DNA of 64,000 nucleotides from assembly GCA_022575985.1 (NCBI GenBank), contig JAKSXM010000272.1, forward strand, positions 27,545,501 through 27,609,500, written 5' to 3'. Position numbers and translations under genes: made by a program. This document shows positions 48,801-63,800 of this stretch, in pieces. The notes under the pieces were generated by a model. That model was given only the letters and a program-made list of their open reading frames with translations. It ran no database searches and was not told the origin of the DNA. The stretch's first letter is position 1, and every line of letters begins with the position of its first letter. This stretch comes from Anagrus nilaparvatae (lineage: Eukaryota; Arthropoda; Insecta; Hymenoptera; Mymaridae).

Positions 48801-51800
48801 AGGTACGTATTTATATGAAAATGCACAATTTTTTAACAAAATTATTTTCTTAATTTCCATAATTTGCAAGGTTGCCATTTAATATTCCAAGGTGGTAATT
48901 TTAGAATAAATTTTTTTGTAAATCAAATTAGAAACCCCATTTTTTTGTATTATTCATTTTTTGTGTGAGTCAGTAATGCAATCATGATAGGGCTATCAAA
49001 ATGTTTAATTTAATTATAATAGACTTTGTATTTTTTAATTTATTGATTCATACTTTTTTATCGAACAAAGGAGTTTTTTAATTATGATTTTTTGCACAAA
49101 AAATATTTGATTCCTCAGTTTTTTTGTTTGAAATTACAGGTGAGAGCAGAATATGAGGTGTTATTTAGCTGCATTGAATTGCAATTTGAATTTTTTACAG
49201 TATTTTGCTTTTTAATTTATAATTTAGGAATTGCAGCTAAAATGTCTTTTTGACAGGGAAGAGTTTTATACCACAGAATCTTAGATTAGCAGTTTACAAT
49301 AGCTTAGAAAATGATTTCCATGCTGCAGAAAAAAAACCCCAACAAATTTTAGCCCCTAAAATGTTTATATTTGTCTCATATTTAAATAAAATTCTGAAAA
49401 ATACTATAGATTTAAAAACAATTATAAAAAATCATTAAAATTAACCAAACATGAATAATAAAGCAAGTAATACTAATAATCTAATCTCTCTTTAAGTAAG
49501 GACGTAAAAAATTGTTAAATCACGTGATAAAAAAAATGTTTAATTTTTATTTTCTTGCTTATAATAAGGACGATAAACTATGACTGATAAAATTAATTTT
49601 ACGTTTTTTCCTCATTAAATAAAACAATGTGAATTTTTCTTTTCAGAAGAAAATAATAAATCTTAAGTTTGTAGGGTAAATCAAATGAAAATCTGATTAA
49701 GATCTAAAAAAAGTATAAATTTTTGTTAGATAAAGATAGAAGCTCTAAAAGTTCCGGTATTTTTTTATTATCTGTACAATAAAGAATTTTCGATGTTATA
49801 AAAAATTCTTAAGTCAATAACCGCAATTTTGTAATATAAAAAAAAACAATGAAAATAATTTTAATTATATTTTGCCATATTTTACGCATATAATACATAA
49901 AACACCATAAAATATCAGCGACTCTGACTCATATGTGTGTAATATTGATTTTTATTGCTATTTAAATGGTTAACCCACAAATGTGACTCATTTTTTTTAC
50001 GATTTATTAATTAATTATTGATAAATTTATTAATTTTTAGATTAACTTTTTTGTTAATCTTACATTTTTTCAAGGATTTTTTGTTAATAAATGACCCTTA
50101 GCAACTATATGCTTTTTTTAAAATATATATAAAGTAAGTAAGAATAGAAAAAATTGATTCAAGGTCGTTTATTATGATTATATTCCGGATGAAATATATA
50201 AAAAATAAAATAAAAAAAAAATGAAGAAATTTTATAAGTATCTAAAAATTGTTCGACGTAGATTCGTTTTTACTTTGTTAAAAGTTACCTTTTTAGTTCA
50301 TAGTTTTGTCGTTTGGGGGAGCCACTTATCGGTAGAAATACAACACGTGTTTTTTTAATTTTTTAATTTTGGAATGTACAGTAAACGACATCTGGTGGGA
50401 AAATAGTTGAAACTACATTTTTTTTGCTAAATTTTGAATTTTTTACGTTTTTAGAGATTTTGTACAAAAATTAACTAAAAGTAGCTAAAATAATTTTATT
50501 TATAGCAAAAAACTTATTCAATTTATGATTTTTTAAAAATTTATTTATTTATTTTAGTGCCTTCCTAACTGTCGGTAACGAAGGGCTCAAAAATTTAGAA
50601 GAAAAATCATGAAAATTATTTTTTGTTTTATTTAAAATTGTTTTTTATGAAAAATAATCCTTTTTTATTTTAATACAAACTTTAATTTAATTTTTAGTAA
50701 ATTCAATAGAATTAAAAAGTGTAGGTTTATGAAGCTTTACTTAAAATCACAGAGATGTCGCCACTAGTACTAATTTGAATTTTAACAATTTTATATTGAA
50801 TTTAAGAAATAATTTAATCTATTAAAATATTGTATTAAATTAAATAAATTAATTTTTACACAAGTCCGATAACATGCCTTATCAATTCAAATATCTAAAC
50901 AAAATCTAGTAATACACCTAACTAACTAATAAAAAAAAAATTAAATAGAACACAAAACATGCTGATGCATAATATTGTAAATTAACTATTTAATAATAAT
51001 TAAATACCACGAAGAGTCACCCAAGAGGTCATTTTAGACACGTAAGAGAAAGAGATAGATGATTGATTTTACTTTAAACACTTATGTAAATTAAAAAATT
51101 TTTAGTATTATCTTAGTATTTTTTTTGCAAATTCATTATTGACGGTTGTATCTGGTGAAAGAACTTGATGAACGACCACTTTATAAAGTTTCATGAATAT
51201 GAATTGCCAAAAAATATTTTATAATTATGATTTAAATAATAAAATGGAATGTTTTAATTATAATTTGCATTGATGAGAATTTCAAATTATTCTGATATTG
51301 GTTTCACGTAAAAGGGTTTGGTCATTAAATGGTTCATACTTCTGGGCGGTTTCTAATAGTTTAATCATACCTAAAAAATCAAATCTGAAAAATTGTAAGT
51401 TAGAGTTTTTTAGGCGGTTTTGATAGATTAATTTACCCCTTTTGCTTCTCTATCAAATTCCAATTAGTCACTAAGTAGAAATATCAATTTTTTTTTTAAA
51501 CCTCGTTCAATTCAAAAATAAGGAGACAAGTAAATTGTTTTTGAAAACACGAAATAGAAAATAAAAGTTTAAAGTATGTACTTTGCGCAACCCTCAAAGA
51601 ATGAAAACTCATTAAGTTGCAACAATGAATTGCACAGAGTTGTAATGTTGGATATGGAGTTGCATGGGTTCGCAATGGAGTTGCATTCTCAATTTCAAAT
51701 TAAATAAGCTAAAAATTGCTTTTTCTAAAGGTATTTTTAAAGCAATTCTGTATTTTTAAAGAAATTTTTCATGGAAAATTTGCATCTCCACTGCAACAAA

Positions 51801-54800
51801 AGGCAATGGAGTGCAACTTATTTTTGTAACTCTATGTAGAAATTTTTGTTGGTTGAAGGCATATTGATTTTATTTTGTTGAAACTAACGTTAATTGTAGG
51901 ATGGTCTGGATCATAACTAAACTGTGATTTTCAAGGATTTTTCTTTCACAGAGTAAAAAAAAATAAATTTCCCATCTAAACAACTAGAAAAAACCAAGAT
52001 TATTAATCTTCTGGTTACTAAAAAAAAAATTATTTGGTCCAGTAACAAAGCTAGAATTTAATGTTAATTTATAGATCTGGTGGCTGATTTTTTGGATCAT
52101 TTAATTAAAATTTAAGGACTATTAGGTTGGTAAGATTGTTTGTTTTGCTAGTTGAACCCATAATAGAATCTATTCTGAAAGTATGATGCCATTTAATAAT
52201 CCAAGATAAAACCCTTTCTTTTAAAGTTTTGAAAAAATGCAAAGCTCCTAAATTTAATGATTAATTTTTATTTTTTTAAGTTTCAATATCCTTAAATTGA
52301 AGACAGTAAAATAATGTTAATAAAAGAATAAAAAATTTTGAATCTTTTTTATTTCTCATTTACTCTAAAAAAAAAAAAATGTTATATATCATTCATTAAA
52401 TATCAAAAAATGTTACTTTTTTCAATAATCAAATTTTCCAAAAACTACTTTAGTATCAATTCACAAATATACTTTTAATATGCGCAGCAGAAAAATCGTT
52501 AAAATTTTTGAAAAATAAAGTTTAATGAAGCAAATTAATCGTTATGTCAAAAATAATAATTAAAAAAGCAGTGACAAATTGTTAGTGAATATGCTTAATA
52601 AAATATCAATTATAAAAATGTTTAAAAAAAAAACAGTCGTGCCATCGAGTTATTTTAAAATCCCAAAAAAACCGTCCAAAGTTATGATTAATACAATAAA
52701 TTTGAAGATTCTACTTTTTTTAAATCAAATATTCCGTCGCTTACCTTTTTTAATAAGTAAGCTAGTAACTCTCCTAAGTGCCTCACGTGTACTCGATGTT
52801 GATGTTTGCTTACTTTGTCCAAAATATTTATGTGGTGTGATATTTGTTGGTAACGTTAATGGTTTTCTTGGTTCACCACCAGCTGGTAATCTGGCATCGA
52901 ATGCTTGATTTAAACGTTCCAAGTGTTCAATTGATGCTGGTCTTGTTTGATTACTTTTTCTTGTTGGATACCAACCTCTATTTGGACCACCAGCTAACCG
53001 GAGTAATTCTGTTCCAATTATTGCTTGCTCCAAGCCTGGATTATTTCTTCGATACCTAAAAATATAAATATTTTGTTATTGACAATATTTTGTTTTTTTT
53101 TAATATATTTTTTAGCCCTTCCAATTGGAAATACTTTAATGGTACAGAAAAATTAATTGTTAAAAGTAATATCTTTATTATTTTAGCAGTCTTGTTTACG
53201 CTGTTCATAAAAGAACATTACCTGTTTCAAATTTGGCAGCGTTTTTTAAAAAATTGCAGTAATTCGATCTACCTTGTCAAGTTACACAATCCTTTATTTT
53301 ACAAACGTTTCATATATTTTATTAGAGTTACTATCAAAGGCGCATCTTCCAAGCTTAAAGTAATTTTGAAAGAACTTATGTTACAAGAACTTTCAAAAAG
53401 GTTTAAAAGAAATCCAATAAACTTTTTGAAAAATTAAATAGCTTTTCCTTAGAAATTTTCCAATTGTGAAAGACTTCAGCATTTATTAAAAATTAAAATT
53501 ATTTACCCAGTTGTCGCTGTAGCAGGTGCGTACCATCCAGGTTGTCTCCTTGGTTGTGTTGGATTTCCATTAGCATGCTGTGGAGTTCTTGGAATATCGC
53601 TTCCTCTTGCAAATACCGGCGTTTCCGGTAACGAACAAGAAGTTCCGAGTCCTGTGATACCAGTTCCTTGTGGCGTTCCAGTTCCAATTGCTGTATTTCC
53701 AGCAGAAGAACACGCTTCTGTTGATGGCGAAAGCCTTTTTGTAAATGGACGACGTCGCGAAGGACCTGGCAAATCTGTTGGTAGTGTTCTTCGTTCAACT
53801 GGAACCTAAAAAAAAATTCAAATTTTATTTTAATATTTATTGATCATTTTGTTGTTACAAATTTTCAATAATATTATAGAAAAACGATTTGCGAGGAGGC
53901 GAATTTTTCCTTTCCAAGAAAAATCAATCTCTTTTATTATTATCCGTTATTATAGAATCTTATTTTCCAAAGAAATGATATGAGTAGCAAAAAGCTTTAA
54001 AGGATTGAAAAGTCAATCTCTTATAAAATTGTGAATTTTTTTTTTCCTACTTATAAAATAGTATTGCATTATTGAAATTCCTATTATTCTGAGCTACACT
54101 GAAATAATTCGTTTCCAGCAAATGGAATTCTTTATTCGTTTAGATAAAATTCAAATCAATAATGGAGTTTTTAGTAAAAATGATCCTTATGACTTAAATA
54201 TTATATTTTTGTACCTAGAAAGTCAATTTCTAATCCTTATAAAAATTAAACAAAAAACACTAAACTCCTCAAATTAAACAGAAGATAATAATTAAAATAA
54301 ATGAATTAAGCTCATTAAATAAAAAAAAAAATCTTTTCAATTTTCATAACACTTATTATCTTTAATTAAAATCCTTTAGCTATCAAAATAAGTGATTTTT
54401 TTTCCTCACACACACCGAGTATGTAAATTTTTTCTACTTTCATAATCCTGATATTCTATAACACGTTACTTTTATTCATTAAAAAAGAAAAACTTGATAT
54501 TTTTTTAATATTAAAAAATTATTAAGTTATTTTGTTTTTATTTTTCTTTTATGAATATGGTTATTTATATGCATGGGGTAATAAATGTCGATTTTTTCTA
54601 TAGATTTTTTTTTATTTCAAGTGCGTAATAAAAATCAGGATTGTAAAAAATATGAATTTTTTTATTCTCGATATTATTGGCTAGGGTAGACTGGGTATTG
54701 ATTTGAAAATTTGAGTGATTTTTTATGTTTTTTTGAGTACCAAAATTGGTTATTTTATAGAAAAACCAAAATTATGTCTTATGGATAATTTTTAAAACCC

Positions 54801-57800
54801 TCAAGTATTTAATAGACATAAAAATTGTCTTCAAATAAACCAATTTTTCAAAATAACTGCCAGGCTAACCTATAATTTTTTTTTATATCCTATTTTTATA
54901 TATCTAAATCAAAAAATATAATTTTAGTATCTTATAAATTTATATTGACTTAAATTACACTGTAAAAAATTTTAGCTTCAAAAAATTGAAATATTTCAAA
55001 TTAATTGACATGAAACGTCTTTATAATTCAATCTTAATAAACACAAGAAATATAAGAACGTTAATTTCTTTAATGAAAAATTTTCAAGGGTTTCTCATAA
55101 TCTTTAGTTATATTTTTTTCAACATCGTTGACTCTTTTTATTTTTTCATCCTTTATATTTTTTCTTATAGTTTCCTTTTTTTCCTGCCTTACACTCTTCA
55201 TCTTCGAATTTATACTTTTATCTAAGAAGAAGGTTTTTACTTTTATATAAATATAGAAAGAAGATGAAAAACTTTTTTTTTTTGCTAAGGATGTGGCTTT
55301 TTCAATCTTTTAATGTGTCTTAGTGTTATTTATTTTTTATAGATATTGTGAAGATATATGGGTCGATCCAGATTAACTTGGATACTATCAGATTACAAGA
55401 TTCTTTGGAATTTTCGATATTCTGTTCTGTGTTTAAGCTCAAAGTTTGATAGGTTTTGATGAGTTTTTTCTTTGAAGTATAGAATTACTTAGAATTTGCC
55501 CTATTTTTTTAATACTCTTTAAAAAGTTTTACTTTAATCCAGACTACATTTAAGAAGAAAAATAAAGTAAATGTAGTTCATAAAGAATTTTATTTTAGAA
55601 AATTGAAAAATAATTTTACTTGTTACATTTTTGCTTTAATTAGGTCTAAAATTGCTTCATTTAGTTAATTTGGAACTCGTTTTGAACTAATAAATAGACT
55701 TCTCTATTTATAGAAACTTTTAACTGGGATTCAAATTTTAAAAACGTTTTATAAGGAGACGATTATTATTCATTATAATTGATGGATTTAAAATCATTTA
55801 ATGCTTTCTCGTAAAAATTTTATTGTAAAATTTTTCTCACAAGTGAAATGAGTTTTAAGGTCTATATAAATATTTGAAAAATTTTATTGTATTATACGAA
55901 TAAACACTTTTTTTTATTAATGTTATCTTTAAAATTAAAATTTTGAAATCAAATATATTTGGCATATTCATTCTAACTACAACGTCCTAAATAGGAGTAG
56001 TCACCAATCTGTATTTTTTAAAAATTCATAAATACTTGTAGAAAACCGTAGAAAACTTACAAGATTGAAAAAACTTATATAAACCATGCATGATGATTCT
56101 AATGCTTCAAAATTCAGTGGCTGATTATGTAAATGTTGGACTTATGAGCATTCGCGGTCTATTTTTTTCAGGAATAAGCCTGGGAATAAGTTAGATCGCG
56201 CGACGATAAAATGTCCTATCACAAGATACAAATAGGATACATTTACACAATCAGCCCCCCAGAGCCCGATCGGGGAAGTTATTCTTGTATTACGCGTATT
56301 TCAATCGTGACTTTAATTTTGGCTCATTTATTATTTACTAAAATTTTTTAAGTAAAATTAAAAACATATCTTTAATCGTCGGTATCTTCTTTATCTAAAT
56401 ATAGAAATTGACGTCATTTTGAAAATTAGTTTTCGAGTAAATAAATTTATTTCACATCATAAAAAATCAAAAAAAAAAATTAATTTTCTCAAAGACTAAT
56501 TTTTAAAATGACTTGAAATTCTATATTTAGATAAAGGAGATACTAATGATTAAAGATATGTTTTTTGGTTTTACTTAAAAATTTTTCATAAAATAATAAA
56601 TAAGCCAAAAGTGAAGCCATGATCGGACTTCGCCGAGTGGGAGTAGTTTAATCCAGTGATTATACGGATAGAGGTTGTATTGTTAATGGCAACCACCAGA
56701 TTTGGTCTACGATAGATTTTTTGAGTCGCTGATCACGATGTTCGGGGTCTTTTTCTAAAAAAATGGGGTATTTTTGATGTATTCCTACTTTGAGTTGACT
56801 TTGAAGGTCCAGATTTTGTTCATTAGAGCTTTTTTATAAAAGATTTTGGGAATTTATTTATTATAAATTAATATTTCACCCTAAAATTAGCAAAACTACC
56901 CCCAAAAAGGGTACTTTTGTACGTAATTTTAATTTCTATCATTAATTTTGCAAAAAATTTTTTGGTCTTTAGTAAATATTAGGTACACACCCAGCTTGAA
57001 CGAGCGAAAAGTCGAAAAAAAATGACGACAAAATCTGATACAGCAAAGTTTTCGGAAATAGTTTGTTATTTTCATATTTCCATAGCAGTAAGTTGGAGCA
57101 GATCGTCTAAAAAATTTTTAGTCAATTTTGTGGGTGGCTGAGAGATCAAAATCCAAAAATTTGATTTTTAACAATAAATCTTTATTAAATTTAAAAAAAT
57201 AGATGAAAAATTTGGATTGCCAGGGAAAAACCACTCCAGAAGAAAAAAAAACTTTTCTTTTTACGATGAAATTTAGCCAAGTTATCGTCAATTTAAGATT
57301 TTGCTTAAATTCGCCTTAAAAATGATTGAAATTTTATTGAAAAAGCCTGTTTCTGAACTTTGAACATGCATTACTCGCTTGATTTTCATCGTAAAATAAT
57401 AATTTTTTTTTTAAATCGATTAATTTTTCCCTAGCAATTCATTTCTTTAAGAAAAAAATCATTTTTATGTACCGAATTTCAATTTTCATGTCAAAAGCCT
57501 TTGAAAACTGTAAGTAGCGAGATTTACTTAACACAATTTTTGACCTAAAAATTGAAATTTGGTACATAAAAATGATTTTTTTTCTTAAAGGAATGAATTG
57601 CCAGGGAAAAATTAATCGATTTAAAAAAAAAAATTATTATTTTACGATGAAAACCAAGCGAGTAATGCATGTTTAAAGTTCAGAAACAGGCTTTTTTCAA
57701 TAAAATTTCAATCTTTTTTAAGGCGAATTTAAGCAAAATCTTAAATTGACGATAACTTGGCTAAATTTCATCGTAAAAAGATAAGTTTTTTTTTCTTCTG

Positions 57801-60800
57801 GAGTGGTTCTTCCCTGGCAATCCAAATTTTTCATCTATTTCTTTAAATTTAATAAAGATTTATTGTTAAAAATCAAATTTTCGGATTTTGATCTCTCAGC
57901 CACCCACAAAATTGACTAAAAATTTTTTAGACGATCAGCTCCAACTTACTGCTATGGAAATATGAAAATAACAAACTATTTCCGAAAACTTTGCTGTATC
58001 AGATTTTGTCGTCATTTTTTTTCGACTTTTCGCTCGTTCAAGCTGGGTGTGGGTAATAATATATTAAAAATTGGTCAATTAGAGAGGGTTTAAAATTTTA
58101 TTTTATTTAATTTTATTTAAAAAAAATTTTTTTTTAAATTTTACCCCTAAAATGGGTTCCCGACATTCCTGATCAGCGATCCAAAAAAATCCATATAAGT
58201 CTCTAGAAACTCAAAGTGCGATTATATAAAAAATTCCCATTTTTTGGGGTAGTTTTTGGTAACTTAACGGTGAGGCCTTAATTTTTCAAAAAACCTCTAC
58301 TAGGCCAAGTTTGGAGGTTGCTAGTAATAATTCAACAAACCCCTTTTAATAAATGGAGTAGATCATTCGAGATTTTATTTTCCAAGTATTGAACAAGTTA
58401 ATATTCAAAATGTTCTACATCGAAAAATTTAATAATTATCAGAGGGGGAACAAGCCCCCCTCCCCGAAATGAAATTTTTTAGTAAAAATAGCAATTTTTT
58501 TTGCCTTAATTTCAAAATTTTCCAATTGTTTAAAATTAGCATTCACTAAAAAAAAAATAACAATAAAAAACAGTAATTTATACAGTCAGTTTTTTCTTAG
58601 TGTACTATTATTCAAAGCCAAATAATCCTTTTATGGAAAATTTCGAGGTTTTACATTAAAAGCTTTTTCTTCTATTTAATAATTTATAAATGAACTTACA
58701 TTATAATATAAGCAAAAGGTCAGAGAACCAGAGTGTATTTTAATCCATTATAAAATATTTATGAAATATTATCCTCGTGTTTATTTAATGTTTAATATTA
58801 ACTAGCTATCTAACAATAGATTTTATTTTAATTAAAATTTAATAGAAAAATATTGAAATTCTTTATAAATTATATATGGAAAATCTAACAAAACCATTAA
58901 ATTATTTTACAACTAAAATTCGTCAACGGTAATAAACAAGACACTCAAAAACTTTTAACGCTTGATGTTATAAATTTTACATAACAAAGATTTTTTTAGA
59001 CTAAAAATACCTTTTTCGCACTTGATGTCTGCATATTCTTTTTCTATTTATTATTTATATTAAAGGACGTTTTTTGCTTGCTCCTTTACTCTCTCTCTCT
59101 ATTAAAATAAAAAAAATAAAAGGGTTTTTCAAACAATAAGAGGTTTTTTTTTTATGCTTAAAGAATTATTCAAACTAGACAACTCAAGTATTATTTTATA
59201 GTATTTTTTCGTTATTTTTATTATTATTTTTTCTTTATGACACGTTCTCCTTTTTAGTGAATAAAAAAATCAAAAATAATGTACTGTACTCAAAAAGTGG
59301 AAACTTCTGATGCTTTACACTTTTTATGAGGAAAAATTGAAGTGACTTTTTAAATTAATATGCGAATGTATAATTTTGAAGAAATTTTTAACAGAATGTA
59401 AATTTATTTTAAAATACATTAGAAATAAAAGTGAAGTCTCGGATTACACGGTTAGAAAATAAATTCGTGGAATACTCCAAACAAATATAACAGAAAATAA
59501 GGAACATGGTGGAAACAATCAACTTTTTCCGTGTTCATCATCTAAGATTTCTGCGTGAAAGCCACGAATGCTTTCTGATCCCAAGTGCATAAAATTGTTT
59601 CAATTATAGGAGGATTAGACGCTGATTGGCTTAGATGGTAGGAACGGATGAAGTTGAATTTTTCTGTCACAAGCTTCAGATTCTAAATAATTCAACTCAC
59701 GATACGATTTTTTATGTATTTAATAGTTCTTAAAGAACAAAAAAGGAGCCCCAATGGAAAAGTAGTGTAAAATTTCTTGATTTAAAGCTTTGCATGGGTT
59801 TAAACCTTGAATTAAATTATTCAGTTACCCTGCTCGAAAACTCGGTTATTTTTTGAATTTTTAGCCAGGAAAAATCTCAATATCTACAGTCACTTTTAGA
59901 AAATTTTTAACTCTATGAAACTTGATTCGATCTGACTCTCAGTTGAAAGACGTATTTTAAAAAAATTATATGAATTTTGAAAGCCCACACTAAATTTCAA
60001 CGTCGAGTATACGCTACACTCGTTTGCCAATTCCCACGCACTTTTCTTCATATAAAATCCTACGTATCCAGTATTTACAAGTAATTTTATTAAATGAAAA
60101 TTTAATGCCTGTAAAATATGATTCACCCTAACGTGCTTTTTGGCACAGAAAAACTATTTAAAAAAATTTTTTAAGTGACTAACAACAAAAGAGAATTTAA
60201 ATCAAAAAATATTAAAAGTACGTCGTACATAACTAAAAAAGTAAATTTTTTTCTCTCAAATTTTTGCGTATTTTAATAATAAAAAGGGTAGTACCAGTAT
60301 AATAAAAAAAAATGTAATTCGTGCTAGCTAAAAAAGGAAAATATTGCGATAAGAGGTGGCGAGACGAAAATAAAAAAAATCTAGACATAAAAATGTGCTT
60401 GAAAAGGGACAACAAGATAGATGTAACAGTAACAAAAACATAAATGAAAAACTAGTATTTGTTTTTTTTTATAAGGTGTTTCATTCTCGCGACCATTTGT
60501 TTTTTCAAAAAAAAAAAATCCTTAATCTAAGACGCGTCTAACAATTTTCTTTTATATTTTGAAAAAAAAAGTAAATAATAAAAACACGAATTTCGATTTA
60601 TCTTTTTTGATATTTCAACTTTTCTCATTTATAATAAAAGAGAACTTTTTCTTAACATGAAAATGATTTTTCTTTTGATTTTTATATTATCAAATAATTT
60701 TATAGTCTTAAAAAGAAAGCAAAAAAAAATAATAAGAAAAATAAAGGTAATTTTCACAATCAAGATTTTCATTCTTTAAAATAAATTGTACTGATAAGAA

Positions 60801-63800
60801 AAGAAAAATCTATTGCTTGAGAGATAATCAACTTTATTTTATTGTTATTTTCTTTCGACTTTATTTTATTTTTAGTATACAAAATTCAATTTTATTTACA
60901 TAAATTAGAAAAATTTTTATGCTTTATTTAACAATTTTTCATTAACATCAGAATGAAACTTTTTGATTAAATTAAAAATTCTTTTTTTGGAAGTTTATGA
61001 AACAGAAAATTACTTTATTTTATTTATATTAAAATATATTCACTTTTTGTGTCATTCACTAAAAATAAAATGAAAAGTGCTTTTTCACGAATGACTTCTG
61101 TTCCTTTTACTTTTTCATCTTTCTTTTACTTTTTTATTTTTTTGGACCATTTTTACTTTACTTTACTTTTAAGGTTTTGCGAGTTATCCCTCAAAAGTTG
61201 ATAGAGAAAAAAAATTTTGAACAAGTTTTAAAGACTTTTACTAAAAAACTAGAAGATGTTTTTTTATTTATACAGGTAAAACAAAAAATTTGGTACTTAC
61301 TAAACTTACTGAGCTAACTTTATATATTTGAAAAAAATACCTCAAAGATTTTTACAACTTTTTTAAAGGGTTTTATTTAACTTTGATATCTATTTAGTTT
61401 AAATTTTTTCACATCAAATTTAAGATGATTTAAAAAAGTTAAAAAACTTACTTCTCTTCTTCCACTACCAATCGCTCGCCTTCCACGTGAATAGCCAGCA
61501 TCCATAGATCTTGTATTTAATGAAGAATTTTGATAATCTTTACAATCTAAACTACTTCCACGATGTGGTGGTACACGTGGTCTGTATTCGATTGATCTGT
61601 TTTGGTGAACTACTTTTGGTTTACTGACTGATATTGAACCACTGTTACCAACGTCCGAACTTTCTTCGTCTGCTTCTTCGACTGGTGATGGTGGTAATGG
61701 AGGAAATTCTAATACTTCCACACTCACCTGGAATTCATAAAATTATTAAATTTTGTGTCTACGACACTTTCAAAATAAAAATAGTTGATAATTTACCTGG
61801 AAATCTGGATTTTTCGAATCTTCGAGAATGGCATCAATGACGTTTTCAACTTGTTTATGATCATTTTTATGATTGTCAAGTTCAGTCGGTCTTGTACGTC
61901 TACCTGAAGAGTACATTTCACCGCCATTGATTCTTCTTCGACTCTCAAAATCAACTTCTGAAATATTATTTTTTGAATTGTCCGTTTCACAAACACCACC
62001 ATTATTAATAGTACCTAATTGTTTTCTTGTTCTTGATTCAAATGAATTACATTCGTAAGGCCTTCTTTCAATAATAATATCGTTATCGAAACTATTCCTT
62101 TTTGAATTATTTTTAATATCACCATTTCTCCATCTTTTAACATCGTTATCGTTATTTCTATTATTTTCAATTTCTTTAATAGCGTCACTTATCTTCTCTA
62201 ATTGTTTTCTATTATCGAGTAAAGCTTTTTTAACAATTTGATCTTCTAACATTAAATGATTCGTGTCTCTTATTTTTGATTCTGAACAATGTAAAAGATG
62301 ATGATGATAACGTTGATCTTTCGGCCTTCTTGTTGGTAATTCATCGACTTTAAGATTTGCTGCTCTTGATACATCTAGACTTTTTGAACTTGTTATTGGA
62401 AAACCGTTAGATTCTCGAGGCATATCCGTGAATGGAATAATTTTTGGACAATTATAAATGCCTTCTGGTCTGTAGTTTTCGTACGCTCTTTTTGATAAAT
62501 CTAATGACTTTTGTTTTTGTGGTGGCAATTTTTGTTGCCTTTGTTGTTGATGATTTTGATTTTCTTCGTGATTATTTGTTAGTTTTTGTTGTGGTTTAAA
62601 TTCAATGTCATTTTCAGGAGATTTTTTATCAACACTTGGTACTTCCTGATCATGATTAACACAATTATTCTCGTTTTGTTGTACTACATCAGGTTCAATG
62701 GGATTTGCGAATTCCGGCGGAGGCTCACTAAGAGCCTCAAGTTTATTACTTTCTTGTAACAAATTTTTAATATTTTCAAAAGTATCAGAAAAAGTCTGAT
62801 CTTCAGGTAATCCATTATCATCTAGCTCATCATCAAGACTTTTGCTAGGAGAAGATTGAGGTAAAGATTTCCGTTCCTTTTTACGTCCTTTTCTAATAAC
62901 ATATGTGCCAGTCTTATTCATATCAATTCGCAGATTATCCAAATCATTTGTCGAGGAATCAGAATAAGGCGAAATAAGGTCATCATCTGTAGTTGATACA
63001 CGAGGATCTTGCCAATCGTCAAAGTCCCGGAGCTTTGAGGCTGAACCAACGCTAGAAACATCACTACATTTGCTACGCCCTCTACGACTACCAACGACTT
63101 TCGTACTACCTGGTACATAAAGCGGGTCATCATCTAAAGACACTTCCCAAGCTATACTATGTCTTTTCATGGGTGGTGGAGGCAGCAATTCTTCAAGAGA
63201 ATCATCTGAAAAATGTTCCTCCTCTGACTGAGTCCTGAAATCCGTTGAATTTCTGGTACTAAAGTCTGAACACCTTGTGGAGAACATATCAGAAAATCTT
63301 TCTTCATTTGAGTTAACACTGGAGCCTGCAAGGCTGAAAGGAACAAAATCCAAATTTCGCATGGAAAATGGTTCCGAAGTCGTAGGACTACAGCTAGCAA
63401 CCGCAATTGAAAAATCTGAATGAAAACGTTCATTAGACATAGAATTAGCTCTAGAAAAGTCTGATGAATCGCAGTTTGCCCTTATTGAGAAACGCTCGAC
63501 ACTAGCAGAAGAATTCCTAGAAAACCTGCCTTCACTGGAATTGTCTGAATTATTTCTACGTCTATGACCAGAAGAAGCACTGCGTTCTGTATGATCATGC
63601 AGATGCTGCTGGCTTCTTCTAGGTTGGTGACTACTACCATTCATTAGCAACCTATCTTCGACACTACTAGATTTAGTGATTTCTATTGGTCGATGAGGCC
63701 TATGTTGATTATGATTTCTTTGATGATGCTTATGAGATTCTTCTGATTTTTTATCATTTTCCTCTTCATCCTCATCCTCTTCTTCCTCCTCTTCATCCTC

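Larger units (their letters stand above)
53806..61451 (-). other. Intron of the large gene (7.6 kb) with nested repeats
   Basis: Donor GTAAGT at 61451 and acceptor TTTTTAG ending at 53806. The cluster 56119-58345 is a stack of inverted repeats listed separately. A somewhat GC-richer patch near 59500-59680 was examined on both strands; the frames are short and closed, so I call nothing there. Confidence 0.6.

Noticed and set aside
52579..52908. 109-codon plus-strand frame
   Set aside because: Shadow of the minus-strand exon 53055-52745 of the large gene.
53090..53437. 115-codon plus-strand frame inside an intron of the large gene
   Set aside because: Composition is Phe/Ile/Lys/Leu-rich as expected from AT-rich non-coding DNA, and no domain is recognisable.
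59500..59700. GC-richer patch in the large-gene intron, examined for a missed exon
   Set aside because: Minus-strand frames are only about 22-26 codons with stops and no paired acceptor and donor in a usable phase.
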